From: Candidatus Fukatsuia endosymbiont of Tuberolachnus salignus
Lineage (GTDB): Bacteria > Pseudomonadota > Gammaproteobacteria > Enterobacterales > Enterobacteriaceae
Assembly (NCBI RefSeq): GCF_964030845.1
Contig: NZ_OZ034983.1
Span: 1,426,001-1,490,000, forward strand
Length of the DNA: 64,000 nucleotides
Direction of reading: 5' to 3'
The first letter of the stretch is position 1; every line of letters begins with the position of its first letter. Under the pieces are notes generated by a model, which saw nothing but the letters and a program-made list of their open reading frames with translations, made no database searches and was not told where the DNA came from. Position numbers and translations under genes: made by a program. Below are positions 39,446 to 50,810 of the stretch, one piece after another.

Positions 39446-40957
39446 ATGCTGCATCTTTTTGCTGGTCTTGATTTCCATACTGGCCTAATGTTGGTTCTTG
39501 CTCTGTTTTTTGTACTATTTTATGAAGCCATTAACGGTTTTCATGATACCGCTAATGCTGTTGCAACAGTGATATATACTCGTGCGGTACGTTCGCAAGT
39601 TGCTGTTGTCATGGCGGGGATATTTAACTTTCTTGGCGTGATGCTGGGTGGTTTAAGTGTCGCTTATGCTATTGTTCATTTGCTGCCGACCGATTTGCTA
39701 CTCAATGTGGGCTCAGCCCACGGGCTAGCGATGGTTTTTTCTATGCTACTGGCAGCGATTATCTGGAATCTTGGTACTTGGTATTTTGGTATACCTGCTT
39801 CCAGCTCGCATACACTGATTGGTTCTATCATTGGTGTAGGATTAACTAATGCCTTGATAACCAGTGCATCGATTGTCGACGCATTAAATGTTCCCAAGAT
39901 GATACAGATCTTTTTGTCGTTGATTTTATCCCCTTTGGTAGGGTTGATTATCGCGGGCCTGATGGTATTTCTACTACGCCGTTATTGGAGCGGAACGAAG
40001 AAACGCCAACGTATTCATTTAACACCTACCGAACGTGAAAAAAAAGACGGCAAACGTAAGCCACCTTTTTGGACACGTATCGCCTTGATCGTTTCCGCTA
40101 TCGGCGTTAGTTTTTCTCATGGTGCTAATGATGGTCAGAAAGGGATTGGTCTGATTATGCTAGTATTAATCGGTATTGCACCGATGGGGTTCATCGTGGA
40201 TATGAACGCCACCAGTTACGATATTGCACGTACACGTAATGCGGTGACTAATCTGCAACAATATTATCGGCAGCATAGTACCGAGTTAGCTCCGGCTATC
40301 GAACCCAAGCTCTTGACTCCTCTTCCGACTCCAACCACAGTGAATACAGCAGTGAATACCACGACGCAATTTCACTGCGACAGCGTCTCGGTTATTCTGG
40401 CACTTGACCATGCAGCTACCTTATTGAATAATTTGCAAAGTTATGATCGACTGAATGCAGATCAACGCGGTCGTATGCGTCGTTTGCTGCTGTGCGCAGC
40501 GGAAACCGCAGCCATCGCCGCTAAATCACCTGAGACCAGTGCTGAAAATCGGCGTTTTTTGCATGATCTGCGTAAAGATTTACTCGAAACGGTGGAATAT
40601 GCTCCCACCTGGATCGTCGTCGCCGTCGCTTTGGCGCTTTCGTTGGGAACAATGATCGGCTGGAAACGTGTTGCGGTAACTATCGGTGAAAAGATCGGTA
40701 AAAAAGGCATGACCTACGCCCAAGGTGTTTCGGCACAAATGACGGCAGCGGTTTCCATCGGCATTGCTAGTTATACAGGTATGCCGGTTTCCACCACTCA
40801 AGTACTTTCTTCGGCGGTTGCAGGTACTATGCTAGTCGGTGGTAGTGGCTTACAAAATAAGACGGTGAAAAACATTACACTAGCCTGGATTTTGACCTTG
40901 CCGATTTCTATCGTGCTTTCTGGAACATTATATTGGATAGCGTTGATGTTCCTTTAG
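39446..40957 (+). CDS. pitA: Low-affinity inorganic phosphate transporter PitA
   Basis: 503 residues against 499 in E. coli. Pit proteins bring in metal-phosphate complexes with protons across the inner membrane. Both halves carry the signature: [20 protein letters not shown] near the N-terminus and [20 protein letters not shown] in the second half; about ten hydrophobic helices flank a central soluble loop (residues about 265-390). The stop codon TAG lies inside the terminus of a miniature element that touches the gene. The neighbour is uspA, but here on the same strand (in E. coli they are near each other too). Confidence 0.94.
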   Translation: MLHLFAGLDFHTGLMLVLALFFVLFYEAINGFHDTANAVATVIYTRAVRSQVAVVMAGIFNFLGVMLGGLSVAYAIVHLLPTDLLLNVGSAHGLAMVFSMLLAAIIWNLGTWYFGIPASSSHTLIGSIIGVGLTNALITSASIVDALNVPKMIQIFLSLILSPLVGLIIAGLMVFLLRRYWSGTKKRQRIHLTPTEREKKDGKRKPPFWTRIALIVSAIGVSFSHGANDGQKGIGLIMLVLIGIAPMGFIVDMNATSYDIARTRNAVTNLQQYYRQHSTELAPAIEPKLLTPLPTPTTVNTAVNTTTQFHCDSVSVILALDHAATLLNNLQSYDRLNADQRGRMRRLLLCAAETAAIAAKSPETSAENRRFLHDLRKDLLETVEYAPTWIVVAVALALSLGTMIGWKRVAVTIGEKIGKKGMTYAQGVSAQMTAAVSIGIASYTGMPVSTTQVLSSAVAGTMLVGGSGLQNKTVKNITLAWILTLPISIVLSGTLYWIALMFL

Positions 40958-40985
40958 AGCCTATTCGAAATCGTAATGAGCGATG
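40954..40985 (+). repeat. Miniature inverted-repeat family 1, left end supplying the pitA stop
   Basis: TTAGAGCCTATTCGAAATCG is the family terminus; its TAG, read in the pitA frame, is the stop codon. Only the left end is present. Confidence 0.65.
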
Positions 40986-41015
40986 TTCACTTAATTTTAT
41001 GGAAGGAATAGATAT

Positions 41016-41462
41016 ATGGCTTATAAACATATTTTGATTGCGGTTGACCTTTCTTCCGAGAGTAAAATGTTAGTGGAGAAAGCCGTTTCTATCGCCAGAC
41101 CCTATGATGCAAAAATTTCTCTTGTCCACGTAAATGTTAACTATACAGCGCTTTCCTCCAGCCTAATGGACGTACATATTGGTGATATGCAAGAGTCTAT
41201 TTCTGAAAAAACTGATGATGCATTAAAGCAATTAGCGGACGAGGCAGGTTATCCTATCGAACAAACACGAAACGCCAGTGGTAGTTTGGTGTCGGCTTTG
41301 GTTAAGATTATTGAAGAATGCCGTATAGATTTAGTCTTGTGTGGTCACCATCAAGACGTCTGGAGTAAGTTTGTATCTTCCGCTCGTGAGCTGATCAACT
41401 CCTTGCCGGTCGATATGTTGATCGTGCCGCTACTCGAGGTTAAAGAAACTGAAAACAGTTAG
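41016..41462 (+). CDS. uspA: Universal stress protein A
   Basis: 148 residues against 144 in E. coli. UspA is a small cytosolic dimer induced on growth arrest and stress. [16 protein letters not shown] is the family start; the end [20 protein letters not shown] with [11 protein letters not shown] matches the UspA subgroup, which lacks the ATP-binding G-2X-G-9X-G of the MJ0577 type. AAGGAATAG precedes the ATG. Preceded by the miniature element behind pitA. Confidence 0.93.
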   Translation: MAYKHILIAVDLSSESKMLVEKAVSIARPYDAKISLVHVNVNYTALSSSLMDVHIGDMQESISEKTDDALKQLADEAGYPIEQTRNASGSLVSALVKIIEECRIDLVLCGHHQDVWSKFVSSARELINSLPVDMLIVPLLEVKETENS

Positions 41463-41540
41463 CTCTATGTTGAAAAGGATTAACTGTATTAGATCGTGTA
41501 ACATGGTGCCTAACCGAAAGAATTAGCAGGAGTGAATACA

Positions 41541-42476
41541 ATGATTATCGTCACTGGAGGCGCCGGTTTCATTGGCAGCAATATCATTAATGGGCTGAAT
41601 AAGGAAGGGTATAAAGATATTTTAGTGGTCGATAATCTAAAAGATGGCACCAAGTTTATTAATTTGGTCGATCTCGATATTGCCGATTATATGGACAAGG
41701 AAGACTTTATCGCTGGCATTGTTGCTGGAGACGACATGGGCGACATTGATGCTGTTTTCCATTTGGGAGCTTGCTCTTCAACCACTGAGTGGAATGGCAA
41801 GTATATAATGGATAATAATTATCAGTATTCCAAAGATATCTTGCATTTTTGCCTCGATAACGATATTTCTTTTTTATACGCCTCTTCCGCTGCTGTCTAT
41901 GGTAATCGCACAGATAATTTTATCGAAGAGTGTCAATATGAAAAACCTCTTAATGTATATGGTTATTCTAAATTCCTCTTTGATCAATATGTACGAGGCA
42001 TTTTACCTGAGGCGGTTTCACAGATCTGTGGTTTTCGTTACTTTAATGTTTATGGTCCACGTGAAAGCCACAAAAATAGTATGGCGAGTGTTGCTTTTCA
42101 CCTGAATAATCAAGTCAATGCGGGTGAGAGTCCTAAATTATTCTTCGGTAGTGAAAATTTTAAACGTGATTTTATCTACGTGGATGATGTCACTGCAGTG
42201 AACCTCTGGTTCTGGAAGAACGGTATTTCTGGGATTTATAACTGTGGTACGGGTCATGCGGAATCATTCCAAACGGTAGCTGACTCGGTGGTGGAGTACC
42301 ATCAGAGTGCACCAGTGTCATACATTGAATTTCCTCAACAACTAAAAAAGCGCTATCAAAGCTTTACGCAAGCTAACCTGGGTAAACTACGTGCCGCCGG
42401 TTATGGGGAACCTTTTAAAAACGTCTCTGAAGGCGTGAAAGAATATTTAACCTGGCTCAATATCCTTAATGATTAA
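41541..42476 (+). CDS. hldD: ADP-L-glycero-D-manno-heptose 6-epimerase
   Basis: 311 residues against 310 in E. coli. HldD epimerises ADP-D-glycero-manno-heptose to the L-glycero form used for the LPS inner core. The ATG at 41541 follows AGGAG; a GTG at 41532 is less likely. NADP-binding motif [10 protein letters not shown], acidic loop [11 protein letters not shown], catalytic Ser-Tyr-Lys in YASSAAVYG and YGYSKFLFD. It is first of an hldD-waaF-waaC operon as in enterics, with 56 bases to waaF. Confidence 0.96.
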   Translation: MIIVTGGAGFIGSNIINGLNKEGYKDILVVDNLKDGTKFINLVDLDIADYMDKEDFIAGIVAGDDMGDIDAVFHLGACSSTTEWNGKYIMDNNYQYSKDILHFCLDNDISFLYASSAAVYGNRTDNFIEECQYEKPLNVYGYSKFLFDQYVRGILPEAVSQICGFRYFNVYGPRESHKNSMASVAFHLNNQVNAGESPKLFFGSENFKRDFIYVDDVTAVNLWFWKNGISGIYNCGTGHAESFQTVADSVVEYHQSAPVSYIEFPQQLKKRYQSFTQANLGKLRAAGYGEPFKNVSEGVKEYLTWLNILND

Positions 42477-42532
42477 GGATACAAAGTGAATGTGTAGCAC
42501 CCATGATCACAGTAAGGAAGGAGATAAATGGC

Positions 42533-43594
42533 ATGAAAATACTGGTCATCGCTCCTTCATGGGTTGGCGATATGATGATGTCGCAAGGCATGTACCGCAC
42601 GCTCAAAGTAAAACACCCGACAGCAAGGATCGATGTAATGGCGCCTCAGTGGTGCCGTCCATTATTAGCGAGAATGCCGGAAGTGAATCAAGCGTTACCG
42701 ATGCCACTGGGCCACGGTGTTTTAGCGATTAGTGAACGCCGCCGTTTGGGTATATCTCTACGTGAAACCCAATATGAGCGTGCCTACATATTGCCTAACT
42801 CATTCAAATCAGCGTTAGTGCCTTTTTTTGCCAATATTCCACAACGTATCGGTTGGCGTGGTGAGATGCGTTATGGCTTACTCAATGATATTCGTGTGTT
42901 GGATAAATTGGCTTTCCCAATGATGATACAACGCTATATCGCGCTGGCTTATGATAAGCAAAATGTACGTTCAGCCGCCGATTTGCTACAGCCGTTGCTC
43001 TGGCCGCAATTGCAAGTTCGGGATGAAGAAATCTTAGAAATAACCACCCTATTTGACCTTACTGATCAGCGCCCTATTATCGGCTTCTGTCCTGGTGCTG
43101 AATTTGGCCCAGCCAAACGCTGGCCCCACTACCATTATTCTACATTAGCCCAACAACTCATTGATAATGGTTACCAGGTTGCTTTATTTGGCTCAGCAAA
43201 AGATCATCCAATTGGTGAACAGATCCGTTTGGCCATCAACAAAAATAATCACCATAACTGTTTGAACCTGGCAGGTCAGACTTCACTTGAACAAGCGGTG
43301 GTACTGATCGCCGCCTGTTGCGCTCTGGTGAGTAATGATTCAGGATTAATGCATATCGCTGCCGCCTTGGACAAACCCCTCGTTGCTTTATACGGACCAA
43401 CCAGTCCAGATTTTACTCCGCCATTGTCGAAAAAAGCCAAGGTGATCCGTTTAACGACTGGCTACCACAAAATACGTAAAGGCCCTGCTGCTCAAGGCTA
43501 TGATCAGAGTCTGATTGATATCACACCCGAACAGGTTATGACAGTCCTTAACCAGCAATTATCATCTGAATTTCCAGCAAAAAAGGCTTATTGA
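42533..43594 (+). CDS. waaF: ADP-heptose:LPS heptosyltransferase II
   Basis: 353 residues from the ATG at 42533 (MKILVIAPSWVGDMMMSQGM), preceded by AAGGAG; the longer frame from 42503 adds ten unlike residues. WaaF adds the second heptose to the LPS inner core on the cytosolic side. GT9-family features: FCPGAEFGPAKRWPHYHY and the nucleotide-sugar site VSNDSGLMHIAAALDKPLVA with GPTSPDFTPP. The stop TGA overlaps the waaC ATG by one base, so the two are coupled. Confidence 0.95.
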   Translation: MKILVIAPSWVGDMMMSQGMYRTLKVKHPTARIDVMAPQWCRPLLARMPEVNQALPMPLGHGVLAISERRRLGISLRETQYERAYILPNSFKSALVPFFANIPQRIGWRGEMRYGLLNDIRVLDKLAFPMMIQRYIALAYDKQNVRSAADLLQPLLWPQLQVRDEEILEITTLFDLTDQRPIIGFCPGAEFGPAKRWPHYHYSTLAQQLIDNGYQVALFGSAKDHPIGEQIRLAINKNNHHNCLNLAGQTSLEQAVVLIAACCALVSNDSGLMHIAAALDKPLVALYGPTSPDFTPPLSKKAKVIRLTTGYHKIRKGPAAQGYDQSLIDITPEQVMTVLNQQLSSEFPAKKAY

Positions 43595-44559
43595 TGCACA
43601 TTCTCCTGGTTAAGACTTCGTCAATGGGCGATGTGCTGCACAGCTTGCCAGCGCTGACCGATGCGCTGACCGTTATCCCCACGCTGCGTATCGATTGGGT
43701 AGTGGAAGAAAATTTTCGTCAAATTCCCAGTTGGCATCCAGCGGTTGATCACGTGATACCGGTAGCCATCCGCCGCTGGCGTAAAAGCTGGTTTAGCAGT
43801 AATACCCGTCAAGAACGTGATGCTTTTAAGCAGCAAATACAACAACGTCATTATGACCTTGTGATTGATGCACAGGGTCTGATGAAGAGTGCCGCGTTAA
43901 TTACTCGCCTAGCCAGGGGAATAAAACATGGTCTCGATTATAGAAGTGCACGAGAGCCTTTAGCGAGCTGGTTTTATCATTATTGCCATCATATTGATAG
44001 ACAACAACATGCAGTAGAACGTATCCGTCAGTTATTTGCCCAAAGCCTTCATTACGATAAACCTCAAAGCGACGGTAATTATGCGATTGCTCAGCGTTTT
44101 TTACATACGTTGTCCGCTGATGCAGGGCAATATTTAGTATTTTTACATGCAACAACGAGAGCCAATAAACATTGGCCGGAGACGCACTGGTCTCGACTGA
44201 TTGAATTGGTACAACCGACGGGTTTAAAAATTAAATTGCCTTGGGGAGCAGAACACGAATATCAGCGTGCTATACGTTTAGCCGCTTCTTTCCCTCATGT
44301 GGAAGTATTGCCTGAGCTTCAGTTGCAACAAATCGCTGAAATTCTGGTTGGAGCCAAAGCCGTGGTTTCCGTTGACACCGGGCTAAGTCATCTGACTGCG
44401 GCCTTGGATCGTCCCAACATCACGTTGTTTGGTCCAACAGATCCTGGTTTGATTGGTGGCTATGGGAAAAATCAAAATGCGGTGCTCTCCGAGCAAAAGA
44501 AGATGTCTACTCTCTCAGCCGCCACTGTCATGGCTAAATTGGAAAAAATCATTTTGTGA
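43594..44559 (+). CDS. waaC: ADP-heptose:LPS heptosyltransferase I
   Basis: 321 residues starting MHILLVKTSSMGDVLHSLPA, with the ATG overlapping the waaF stop. WaaC attaches the first heptose to Kdo2-lipid A. The catalytic-Asp loop KTSSMGD, the ADP-heptose site VSVDTGLSHLTAALDRPNIT and LFGPTDPGLIGGYG are all intact. It is the last gene of the operon; the waaL ligase and outer-core genes that follow in many enterics are absent, the next gene being rpsT on the other strand. This hints at a short, deep-rough type LPS unless further genes lie elsewhere. Confidence 0.95.
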   Translation: MHILLVKTSSMGDVLHSLPALTDALTVIPTLRIDWVVEENFRQIPSWHPAVDHVIPVAIRRWRKSWFSSNTRQERDAFKQQIQQRHYDLVIDAQGLMKSAALITRLARGIKHGLDYRSAREPLASWFYHYCHHIDRQQHAVERIRQLFAQSLHYDKPQSDGNYAIAQRFLHTLSADAGQYLVFLHATTRANKHWPETHWSRLIELVQPTGLKIKLPWGAEHEYQRAIRLAASFPHVEVLPELQLQQIAEILVGAKAVVSVDTGLSHLTAALDRPNITLFGPTDPGLIGGYGKNQNAVLSEQKKMSTLSAATVMAKLEKIIL

Positions 44560-44630
44560 ATAGCTTACAAGGGGATACGTTACGGTCCTACAAGCTTATC
44601 ATGCTAATAGATAAACTATTTAGTAGGAAC

Positions 44631-44657
44631 AAAAAAGCCGATCAGAGATCGGCCTTT
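44631..44657. terminator. Bidirectional terminator between waaC and rpsT
   Basis: The perfect stem GCCGATC-AGA-GATCGGC has six A on the left and TTTCTT on the right, so it can act on both strands: for the hldD-waaF-waaC operon and for rpsT. Confidence 0.8.
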
Positions 44658-44704
44658 CTTCAAGGATCTATTACACCTGATTTTTTTCTTCTGAACAGCG
44701 CTTA

Positions 44705-44968
44705 TCAAAGCATTTTCTTGATTTGCTTTGATAAGTTTGACTTATGACGTGCTGCTTTATTTTTGTGGATAAGACCTTTGCAGGCATGACGATCCACTAT
44801 AGGTTGCATCTCTTTAAACGCTTCTTGCGCGGCAGCTTTATTGCCCTTGGCAACGGCGGCATAAACCTTCTTGATAAAGGTACGGACCATCGAACGACGA
44901 CTAGCATTATGCTGACGGCGCTTTTCAGATTGTTTAGCGCGTTTCTTAGCTGATTTGATATTAGCCAA
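44705..44968 (-). CDS. rpsT: 30S ribosomal protein S20
   Basis: 87 residues, the same as E. coli. It binds 16S rRNA early in 30S assembly and is very Lys/Ala-rich: [20 protein letters not shown], then [20 protein letters not shown]. In E. coli rpsT lies beside ribF; here it is 13 kb away behind waaC, so the region has been rearranged. Confidence 0.97.
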   Translation of the reverse strand: MANIKSAKKRAKQSEKRRQHNASRRSMVRTFIKKVYAAVAKGNKAAAQEAFKEMQPIVDRHACKGLIHKNKAARHKSNLSKQIKKML

Positions 44969-45204
44969 GGCATGACTCCCAAATATATTCTACCGAAGAC
45001 AACTCAAAGGCCAGAAACCTACTCTCTTAGCCTTTGTTTGTCAATGAATTTGTGCAAACAAGCGCCTTTATGTACGGACAACACTTGCTACCTTGCAGTG
45101 GAACGCGATTCTATCAGTTTCGTTCTATGGAATACAGCGTTGTGAATAAGAAAATTCGATCTACCGTAACAATCCTGGTTTTTCCTCGTCTGAACGGAGC
45201 TCAT

Positions 45205-45232
45205 GACGATTTCAAACAGATCCCAAGAGTCT
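45205..45232. repeat. Miniature inverted-repeat family 1, right end beside eptB
   Basis: ACGATTTCAAACAGATCCCA then AGAG resembles the right terminus AGATTTCAAACAGGTTCTTA. It ends four bases from the eptB stop. Only the terminus is recognisable. Confidence 0.45.
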
Positions 45233-45235
45233 TAA

Positions 45236-46909
45236 TTATTTTGGCGACAGGTGACACCAGTTGTTTTTTTCCACGATCCCTCCATCCGGCGAACTGTAGC
45301 CCAAGCAACCCAAAATACTATCAAACAATTGAGTCTGTTTTTTCCTCGCATCAAGGCGCTGTTGATCTCGCAGTCGATCAAAATGTGCTCTATGTTGTGG
45401 CTCCTGTAAATACTGATCAGAAGCCCAAACAAGTATAGGTACTCGAAACTGTTCCGCGGGTGCAACCTCACGAGGCGTACTGTGAAAAAAGGCATTTTCA
45501 TCAATTGACTCGCCATGATCCGCGGCATAAAACACGATCGCTTTCTTATTCCGTACCTGATCAATAACTGCTTTGATAAAGGCATCAACATAGCGCACCG
45601 TATTATCGTAAGCATTAATCAGTTCAGCTTTACTACAAAAAGCATCGGTGCCCATACATTCCGGCTGGTAATAAGCGAAACTACGTGGATAACGCTGAGA
45701 ATAATTATAATGTGAACCGATAGTATGCAATACCACCAGGTGCTTACCCTTTGGATAATGCGTTAGAGACTTCCATAATTCATTCACCAGCATCATATCT
45801 CGCATCGGTTGATTGTCATCACGTTTTTCAGCAGCAAGTAACTCACGGAACGAATAACTATTAGCATTCAGCAAACTGTAAAACCAGAGATCGCTTTGTA
45901 TCGAGAATGCTTCAGAGGTAAAACCCAATGATCTCAACACAGCAAAGACATTTTGTTCTTTTAAGGTACGTTGTGGATCGTCTGCCGTTCCCCCTTCACG
46001 TACAAACATACAGCGAAGTGACAGCCAGGTCGCGGTATCACAGGATTGCCCTTTAAATGCTACTAAATTCTTTTCTCGAGAAAGAAACGGCGTGGTATCG
46101 CGAGAGTAACCCAATACACCCATATGATCCCAGCGTGTGGTTTCACCAATGATAAACACCACATAAATATCATCGATATCTGCTGGTGCCACATATTGAT
46201 ATTGATCCGTTGGATTTAGCAGAGAAGTTTGGTTCTGGATTTGATGAATTTGCGTATAAGTAAACAAAGCAAGAGGCGTTAGCCAGTTAGCAGGCAGATA
46301 GGAATGCGCCACAACACCCCCGTAGCTGGGTACCTCGATGTTATGCTTCTTCGCGTATTCTTTATGTACGTAACCCATGAATTTCAGCGGCAGCCAAACC
46401 AATAGACTCGTCACAACCAGTAGCAATAAAGATCTTAAACGCTGACCCGGTGTTTTAATCTTCTCAAGTAGAGTAAATTTTAGCGGAGGGTACCAGATAA
46501 GTAACAAGGGCAAAGTGCTAACCAACAACATCCAGATAATAAAATGGTTGCTGATCATCTCCTGGGCAAGCGTCCGATCGAGGGTCATAACCGATGCAAC
46601 CACACCGTATCCGATCACTACGTTAAAAAAAGTCATATAATAACTAGCAGCAACAGACATTATCGCCAACAGAGTCGCAAATACCCGGAAAAATAGTCGC
46701 CCACCCAGTGAAGCCAAGCGCATCAGAAAAAAAGTCAATGAGGTAATGGCGACCATTTCAGTCAAAACTGAAAAAAGGCTAATCCACCCAAGACCAAGCT
46801 CTAACGGATTAAATCGCCGATAAAAAACCATACTATTCAACAGAATACCAATGTATATCGCGAGCAAAAATGAAACCTTTGATTGAGACAGTGATTTAAG
46901 AAGCTGCAT
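45236..46909 (-). CDS. eptB: Kdo-phosphoethanolamine transferase EptB
   Basis: 557 residues from the ATG at 46909 (MQLLKSLSQSKVSFLLAIYI), close to the 563 of E. coli and with the same start. A TTG start upstream (46966) would add residues derived from a repeat end. EptB transfers phosphoethanolamine to the outer Kdo of LPS in the periplasm, reducing negative charge. Five N-terminal transmembrane helices precede the sulfatase-fold domain: nucleophile Thr in FIIGETTRWDHMG, QSCDTATWLSLRCMFVR, FYAADHGESIDENAFFH, and Cys pairs for disulfides. The end DGGIVEKNNWCH is typical of the EptB subgroup. It is 60 bases downstream of folA. Confidence 0.93.
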   Translation of the reverse strand: MQLLKSLSQSKVSFLLAIYIGILLNSMVFYRRFNPLELGLGWISLFSVLTEMVAITSLTFFLMRLASLGGRLFFRVFATLLAIMSVAASYYMTFFNVVIGYGVVASVMTLDRTLAQEMISNHFIIWMLLVSTLPLLLIWYPPLKFTLLEKIKTPGQRLRSLLLLVVTSLLVWLPLKFMGYVHKEYAKKHNIEVPSYGGVVAHSYLPANWLTPLALFTYTQIHQIQNQTSLLNPTDQYQYVAPADIDDIYVVFIIGETTRWDHMGVLGYSRDTTPFLSREKNLVAFKGQSCDTATWLSLRCMFVREGGTADDPQRTLKEQNVFAVLRSLGFTSEAFSIQSDLWFYSLLNANSYSFRELLAAEKRDDNQPMRDMMLVNELWKSLTHYPKGKHLVVLHTIGSHYNYSQRYPRSFAYYQPECMGTDAFCSKAELINAYDNTVRYVDAFIKAVIDQVRNKKAIVFYAADHGESIDENAFFHSTPREVAPAEQFRVPILVWASDQYLQEPQHRAHFDRLRDQQRLDARKKQTQLFDSILGCLGYSSPDGGIVEKNNWCHLSPK

Positions 46910-46956
46910 CCCTCGGTACTCCGATTTTTTAATCTTGAATTCGCAGTACTCACTAC

Positions 46957-46973
46957 GGTTCTGCAAGAGGTCT
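46957..46973 (-). repeat. Miniature inverted-repeat family 3, terminus supplying the folA stop
   Basis: On the minus strand AGACCTCTTGCAGAACC matches the terminus of the element at 52167-52224 (AGACTTCTTGCAAAACC), followed here too by GCGAATTCA a little further on. Its first bases form the TAG stop of folA. Confidence 0.65.
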
Positions 46974-47499
46974 ATTTTAAAATTTCACGCCGTTCAAGGA
47001 TCTCAAAACAATAACGATAAGCATTGGTCTCATCCGCATTACAAGACTTTGTAAACGATCTACGCCATTCATTGGCTGAATAATATGGAAAGTAAGTATC
47101 ACCTGTCACTTCGGCATCAATATGCGTTAAATAAAGTCGATCGGCGTACGGCAGAAATTGAGTATAAATGTTGCCGCCACCCACTATCATCACCTCTACC
47201 GCATCTCCCGCTGTCGTATTTTGTGCTACAGCTAACGCCTGCTCAATTGAAGTCACCCAGGTCACTCGATGATCACCGCCCGACTGGCTGCTTAGTATAA
47301 TATTTAAACGCTTAGGGAGAGGACGCCCAATGGATTCGAAGGTTTTACGTCCCATCACGACAGGTTTACCCAGCGTATTCGCTTTAAACCATGCGAGATC
47401 GGCCGGCAAATGCCAAGGCATCGCATTCGTCATACCAATTACGCGATCCTTCGCCAACGCAGCGATCAGACTGATCATCATTTTATTCGCGGTGTTCAT
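46972..47499 (-). CDS. folA: Dihydrofolate reductase
   Basis: 175 residues from the ATG that overlaps the carB stop (ATGA); the more usual start [16 protein letters not shown] lies seven codons inside and gives 168, against 159 in E. coli. FolA reduces dihydrofolate with NADPH. The active-site Asp lies in [18 protein letters not shown]-binding in [16 protein letters not shown] and [20 protein letters not shown]. The end ([10 protein letters not shown]) runs into a miniature element that provides the stop. Overlap with carB suggests co-transcription with the carAB operon, which is not the E. coli arrangement. Confidence 0.95.
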   Translation of the reverse strand: MNTANKMMISLIAALAKDRVIGMTNAMPWHLPADLAWFKANTLGKPVVMGRKTFESIGRPLPKRLNIILSSQSGGDHRVTWVTSIEQALAVAQNTTAGDAVEVMIVGGGNIYTQFLPYADRLYLTHIDAEVTGDTYFPYYSANEWRRSFTKSCNADETNAYRYCFEILERREILK

Positions 47500-50400
47500 T
47501 TAATTTCGTCATGCATTTCTTGCACTGAAATAACACGTTCGGTCGGATCAGCATTGAGCGCCATTGTGGTCGCAAAACCGCCGTTTAGCGTGGTGTCATA
47601 ATGCACCTTATACTGTAAAGCACTACGGCGTAGTAATTTAGAATCTTCAATCGCTTGACGCCCCGCTGTTGTATTCACAATATAAGTATATTCTCCATTT
47701 TTAATTCTATCCTGAATATGTGGACGTCCCTCACAGACTTTATTGACTAAACGCGGGTTAATCCCAGCCTCTCCCAACACGATTGCCGTACCATGTGTTG
47801 CATCCAGCTCAAAACCTTGTGCTAGTAGCTTGGCCGCCAGATCAACCACCCGCGCTTTATCACCCGCCCGTACAGATAACAACACACGTCCTCGTTTTTT
47901 TATCCCGGATTGGCTCGCTAACATCGCTTTAGAGAAGGCTTCAGAAAAGGTTCTGCCCACACCCATCACTTCGCCGGTTGAGCGCATTTCGGGGCCTAAA
48001 ATCGGATCAACGCCCGGGAATTTATTAAAGGGCAACACAACTTTTTTTACCGAATAATAAGGTGGGATCACTTCAGCTAATACACCCTGTTGCGTCAATG
48101 ATTGACCGACCATGACTCTAGCGGCAATTTTTGCTAAGGGCACACCGGTCGCTTTAGAAACGAAAGGGACGGTACGGGCAGCACGCGGGTTAACTTCAAT
48201 CAAGTAAACTTCTTGATTTTTTACCGCAAATTGCACATTCATCAAACCTCTGACACAGAGCTCAAATGCGAGTTTTTCTACCTGCTGACGCATAGTATTC
48301 TGGATTTCCTGGCTCAGAGTATAAGCCGGTAATGAACAGGCAGAATCACCAGAGTGTACACCTGCCTGTTCAATATGTTCCATGATACCGCCAATCAGCA
48401 CACGTTCACCGTCACAAATGGCATCGATATCGACTTCAACTGCATCATCTAGAAAACGATCGAGCAATACTGGCGCATCGTTAGAAACATTCACCGCATT
48501 TTGGAAATAACGACGTAGATCCTGTTTATCGTAAACGATTTCCATTGCTCTTCCCCCTAGTACATAGGAAGGGCGTACCACCAGTGGATACTCCAAGACA
48601 TTGGCTTTTTCAACCGCCTGCTCGAGTGTGGTAACGGTGGCATTAGCCGGTTGTTTTAAACCCAAGCGATTAACTGCCTGTTGGAAACGTGCTCGATCTT
48701 CTGCGCGATCAATTGCATCAGGATTCGTGCCGATGATAGGCACGCCGGCAGACTCTAACTCACGCGCCAATTTCAGTGGTGTTTGACCGCCATATTGCAC
48801 AATAACACCCTGTGGCTGTTCGATCCGCACGATTTCCAATACATCTTCCAAGGTGACAGAATCGAAATAAAGTCGATCGGAGATGTCGTAATCCGTTGAA
48901 ACCGTTTCCGGGTTACAGTTCACTATAATGGTTTGATAACCGCTTTCACGCAATGCGAGGGAAGCATGTACACAACAATAATCGAATTCAATACCCTGAC
49001 CAATACGGTTAGGTCCACCGCCCAGAATCATGATTTTCGGTTGATTATGGCTGGGATTAGATTCGCATTCTTCCTCGTAGGTTGAGTACATATAAGCGGT
49101 GTCAGTGGCAAACTCCGCTGCACAGGTATCAACCCGTTTATAAACCGGATGAAGAGCAAATTTGTGGCGCAATTTACGTACTTCACTTTCAGAAACACCG
49201 ACTAATTTTGCTAAACGTGCATCAGCAAAACCTTTACGCTTCAGTTGGCGTAAAAATACAGCATTGAGACCGTTGATACCACATTCAATGACGCTTTCTT
49301 CTAAACGCACCAACTCTTCAATTTGTATCAAAAACCAGCGATCAACATTCGTCAGATTGAAAACACCATCAACCGACATACCTGCACGGAAGGCATCAGC
49401 AATATACCAGATGCGCTCAGCACCGGCTTCTTTCAGTTCACGACGGATTTTGCTCAGCGCCTGGGGATCATCCAAACTAATCTTGGCATCAAAACCTGTT
49501 GCACCGATTTCTAATCCACGCAAAGCTTTTTGCAATGATTCTTGCTGATTACGTCCAATGGCCATCACTTCGCCTACGGATTTCATCTGTGTTGTCAGAC
49601 GGTCATTAGCCCCGGCGAATTTTTCAAAATTAAAACGTGGAATTTTAGTGACGACATAATCGATGGCAGGCTCGAAAGAAGCAGGAAAAGAAGCAAAGCT
49701 TACTGTATTTTGCGGGTTCTGAGTGACAGTTTGCTCACCACCTTTGCGCAAAATATCTGCCGACGTACCGCCACCTGTGATGTCATTCATCAATTCATCC
49801 AGCGTATAGCCCACAGCGAGTTTAGCGGCAATTTTTGCAATCGGGAAACCGGTCGCTTTTGATGCCAATGCGGAAGAACGTGAAACACGCGGATTCATTT
49901 CAATCACTATCAGCCGGCCATTTTTAGGATTAACCGCAAATTGTACGTTAGATCCTCCGGTTTCTACGCCAATCTCACGCAATACTGCCATTGAAGCATT
50001 ACGCATGATTTGATATTCCTTATCGGTCAACGTCTGTGCCGGCGCAACAGTGATGGAATCACCGGTATGGATCCCCATCGCATCAAAATTTTCGATCGAG
50101 CAGACAATGATACAGTTGTCATTTTTATCGCGAACCACTTCCATTTCATACTCTTTCCAGCCAATGAGTGATTCATCGATCAGCAATTCTTTGCTGGGTG
50201 ACAGATCCAGACCACTTTGGCAAATTTCTTCAAATTCTTCGTGGTTATAAGCTATCCCTCCACCGGCACCACCCATAGTGAAAGAAGGACGAATAATGCA
50301 GGGGAAACCGACCTCAGCCGCCACCGCTAACGCTTCTTCCATATTATGTGCAATACCGGAACGTGCGGTTTCCAGGCCGATTTTTTTCATCGCGATATCA

Positions 50401-50795
50401 AACAAACGGCGATCTTCTGCTTTATCAATAGCCGCCGCAGTGGCACCTATCATGGTAACACCAAATTCAGCTAAAACACCTTTATGTTCCAATTCTAAAG
50501 CACAGTTCAAAGCCGTCTGTCCGCCCATTGTCGGTAACACGGCATCTGGGCGCTCTTTTTCGATGATTTTACGTACCACTTCCCAATGGATTGGCTCAAT
50601 ATAGGTGGCATCCGCCATTTCAGGATCAGTCATAATGGTTGCCGGATTGGAGTTAAGCAGGATCACCCGATAGCCTTCCTCCCGTAGTGCTTTACAAGCC
50701 TGAGCGCCGGAATAATCGAATTCACAGGCCTGACCAATAACAATAGGCCCTGCGCCTAAAATCAGGATGCTTTTTATATCTGTACGTTTTGGCAT
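47496..50795 (-). CDS. carB: Carbamoyl-phosphate synthase, large subunit
   Basis: 1099 residues against 1073 in E. coli. CarB makes carbamoyl phosphate for arginine and pyrimidine synthesis, using ammonia passed from CarA. The two homologous ATP-grasp halves are clear: N-terminal [20 protein letters not shown] and [13 protein letters not shown]; second half [20 protein letters not shown] and [14 protein letters not shown]. The C-terminal allosteric MGS-like domain follows ([39 protein letters not shown]). It is 15 bases downstream of carA and overlaps folA by 4. Confidence 0.97.
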   Translation of the reverse strand: MPKRTDIKSILILGAGPIVIGQACEFDYSGAQACKALREEGYRVILLNSNPATIMTDPEMADATYIEPIHWEVVRKIIEKERPDAVLPTMGGQTALNCALELEHKGVLAEFGVTMIGATAAAIDKAEDRRLFDIAMKKIGLETARSGIAHNMEEALAVAAEVGFPCIIRPSFTMGGAGGGIAYNHEEFEEICQSGLDLSPSKELLIDESLIGWKEYEMEVVRDKNDNCIIVCSIENFDAMGIHTGDSITVAPAQTLTDKEYQIMRNASMAVLREIGVETGGSNVQFAVNPKNGRLIVIEMNPRVSRSSALASKATGFPIAKIAAKLAVGYTLDELMNDITGGGTSADILRKGGEQTVTQNPQNTVSFASFPASFEPAIDYVVTKIPRFNFEKFAGANDRLTTQMKSVGEVMAIGRNQQESLQKALRGLEIGATGFDAKISLDDPQALSKIRRELKEAGAERIWYIADAFRAGMSVDGVFNLTNVDRWFLIQIEELVRLEESVIECGINGLNAVFLRQLKRKGFADARLAKLVGVSESEVRKLRHKFALHPVYKRVDTCAAEFATDTAYMYSTYEEECESNPSHNQPKIMILGGGPNRIGQGIEFDYCCVHASLALRESGYQTIIVNCNPETVSTDYDISDRLYFDSVTLEDVLEIVRIEQPQGVIVQYGGQTPLKLARELESAGVPIIGTNPDAIDRAEDRARFQQAVNRLGLKQPANATVTTLEQAVEKANVLEYPLVVRPSYVLGGRAMEIVYDKQDLRRYFQNAVNVSNDAPVLLDRFLDDAVEVDIDAICDGERVLIGGIMEHIEQAGVHSGDSACSLPAYTLSQEIQNTMRQQVEKLAFELCVRGLMNVQFAVKNQEVYLIEVNPRAARTVPFVSKATGVPLAKIAARVMVGQSLTQQGVLAEVIPPYYSVKKVVLPFNKFPGVDPILGPEMRSTGEVMGVGRTFSEAFSKAMLASQSGIKKRGRVLLSVRAGDKARVVDLAAKLLAQGFELDATHGTAIVLGEAGINPRLVNKVCEGRPHIQDRIKNGEYTYIVNTTAGRQAIEDSKLLRRSALQYKVHYDTTLNGGFATTMALNADPTERVISVQEMHDEIK

Positions 50796-50810
50796 GATCT
50801 GTGCTCTTGA

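Noticed and set aside
41016..44559. ops element for RfaH upstream of hldD
   Set aside because: No match to the GGCGGTAG core of ops was found before hldD, waaF or waaC.
45034..45438. 134-codon plus-strand frame downstream of rpsT
   Set aside because: Its second half is the antisense of eptB and the first half has no coding character.
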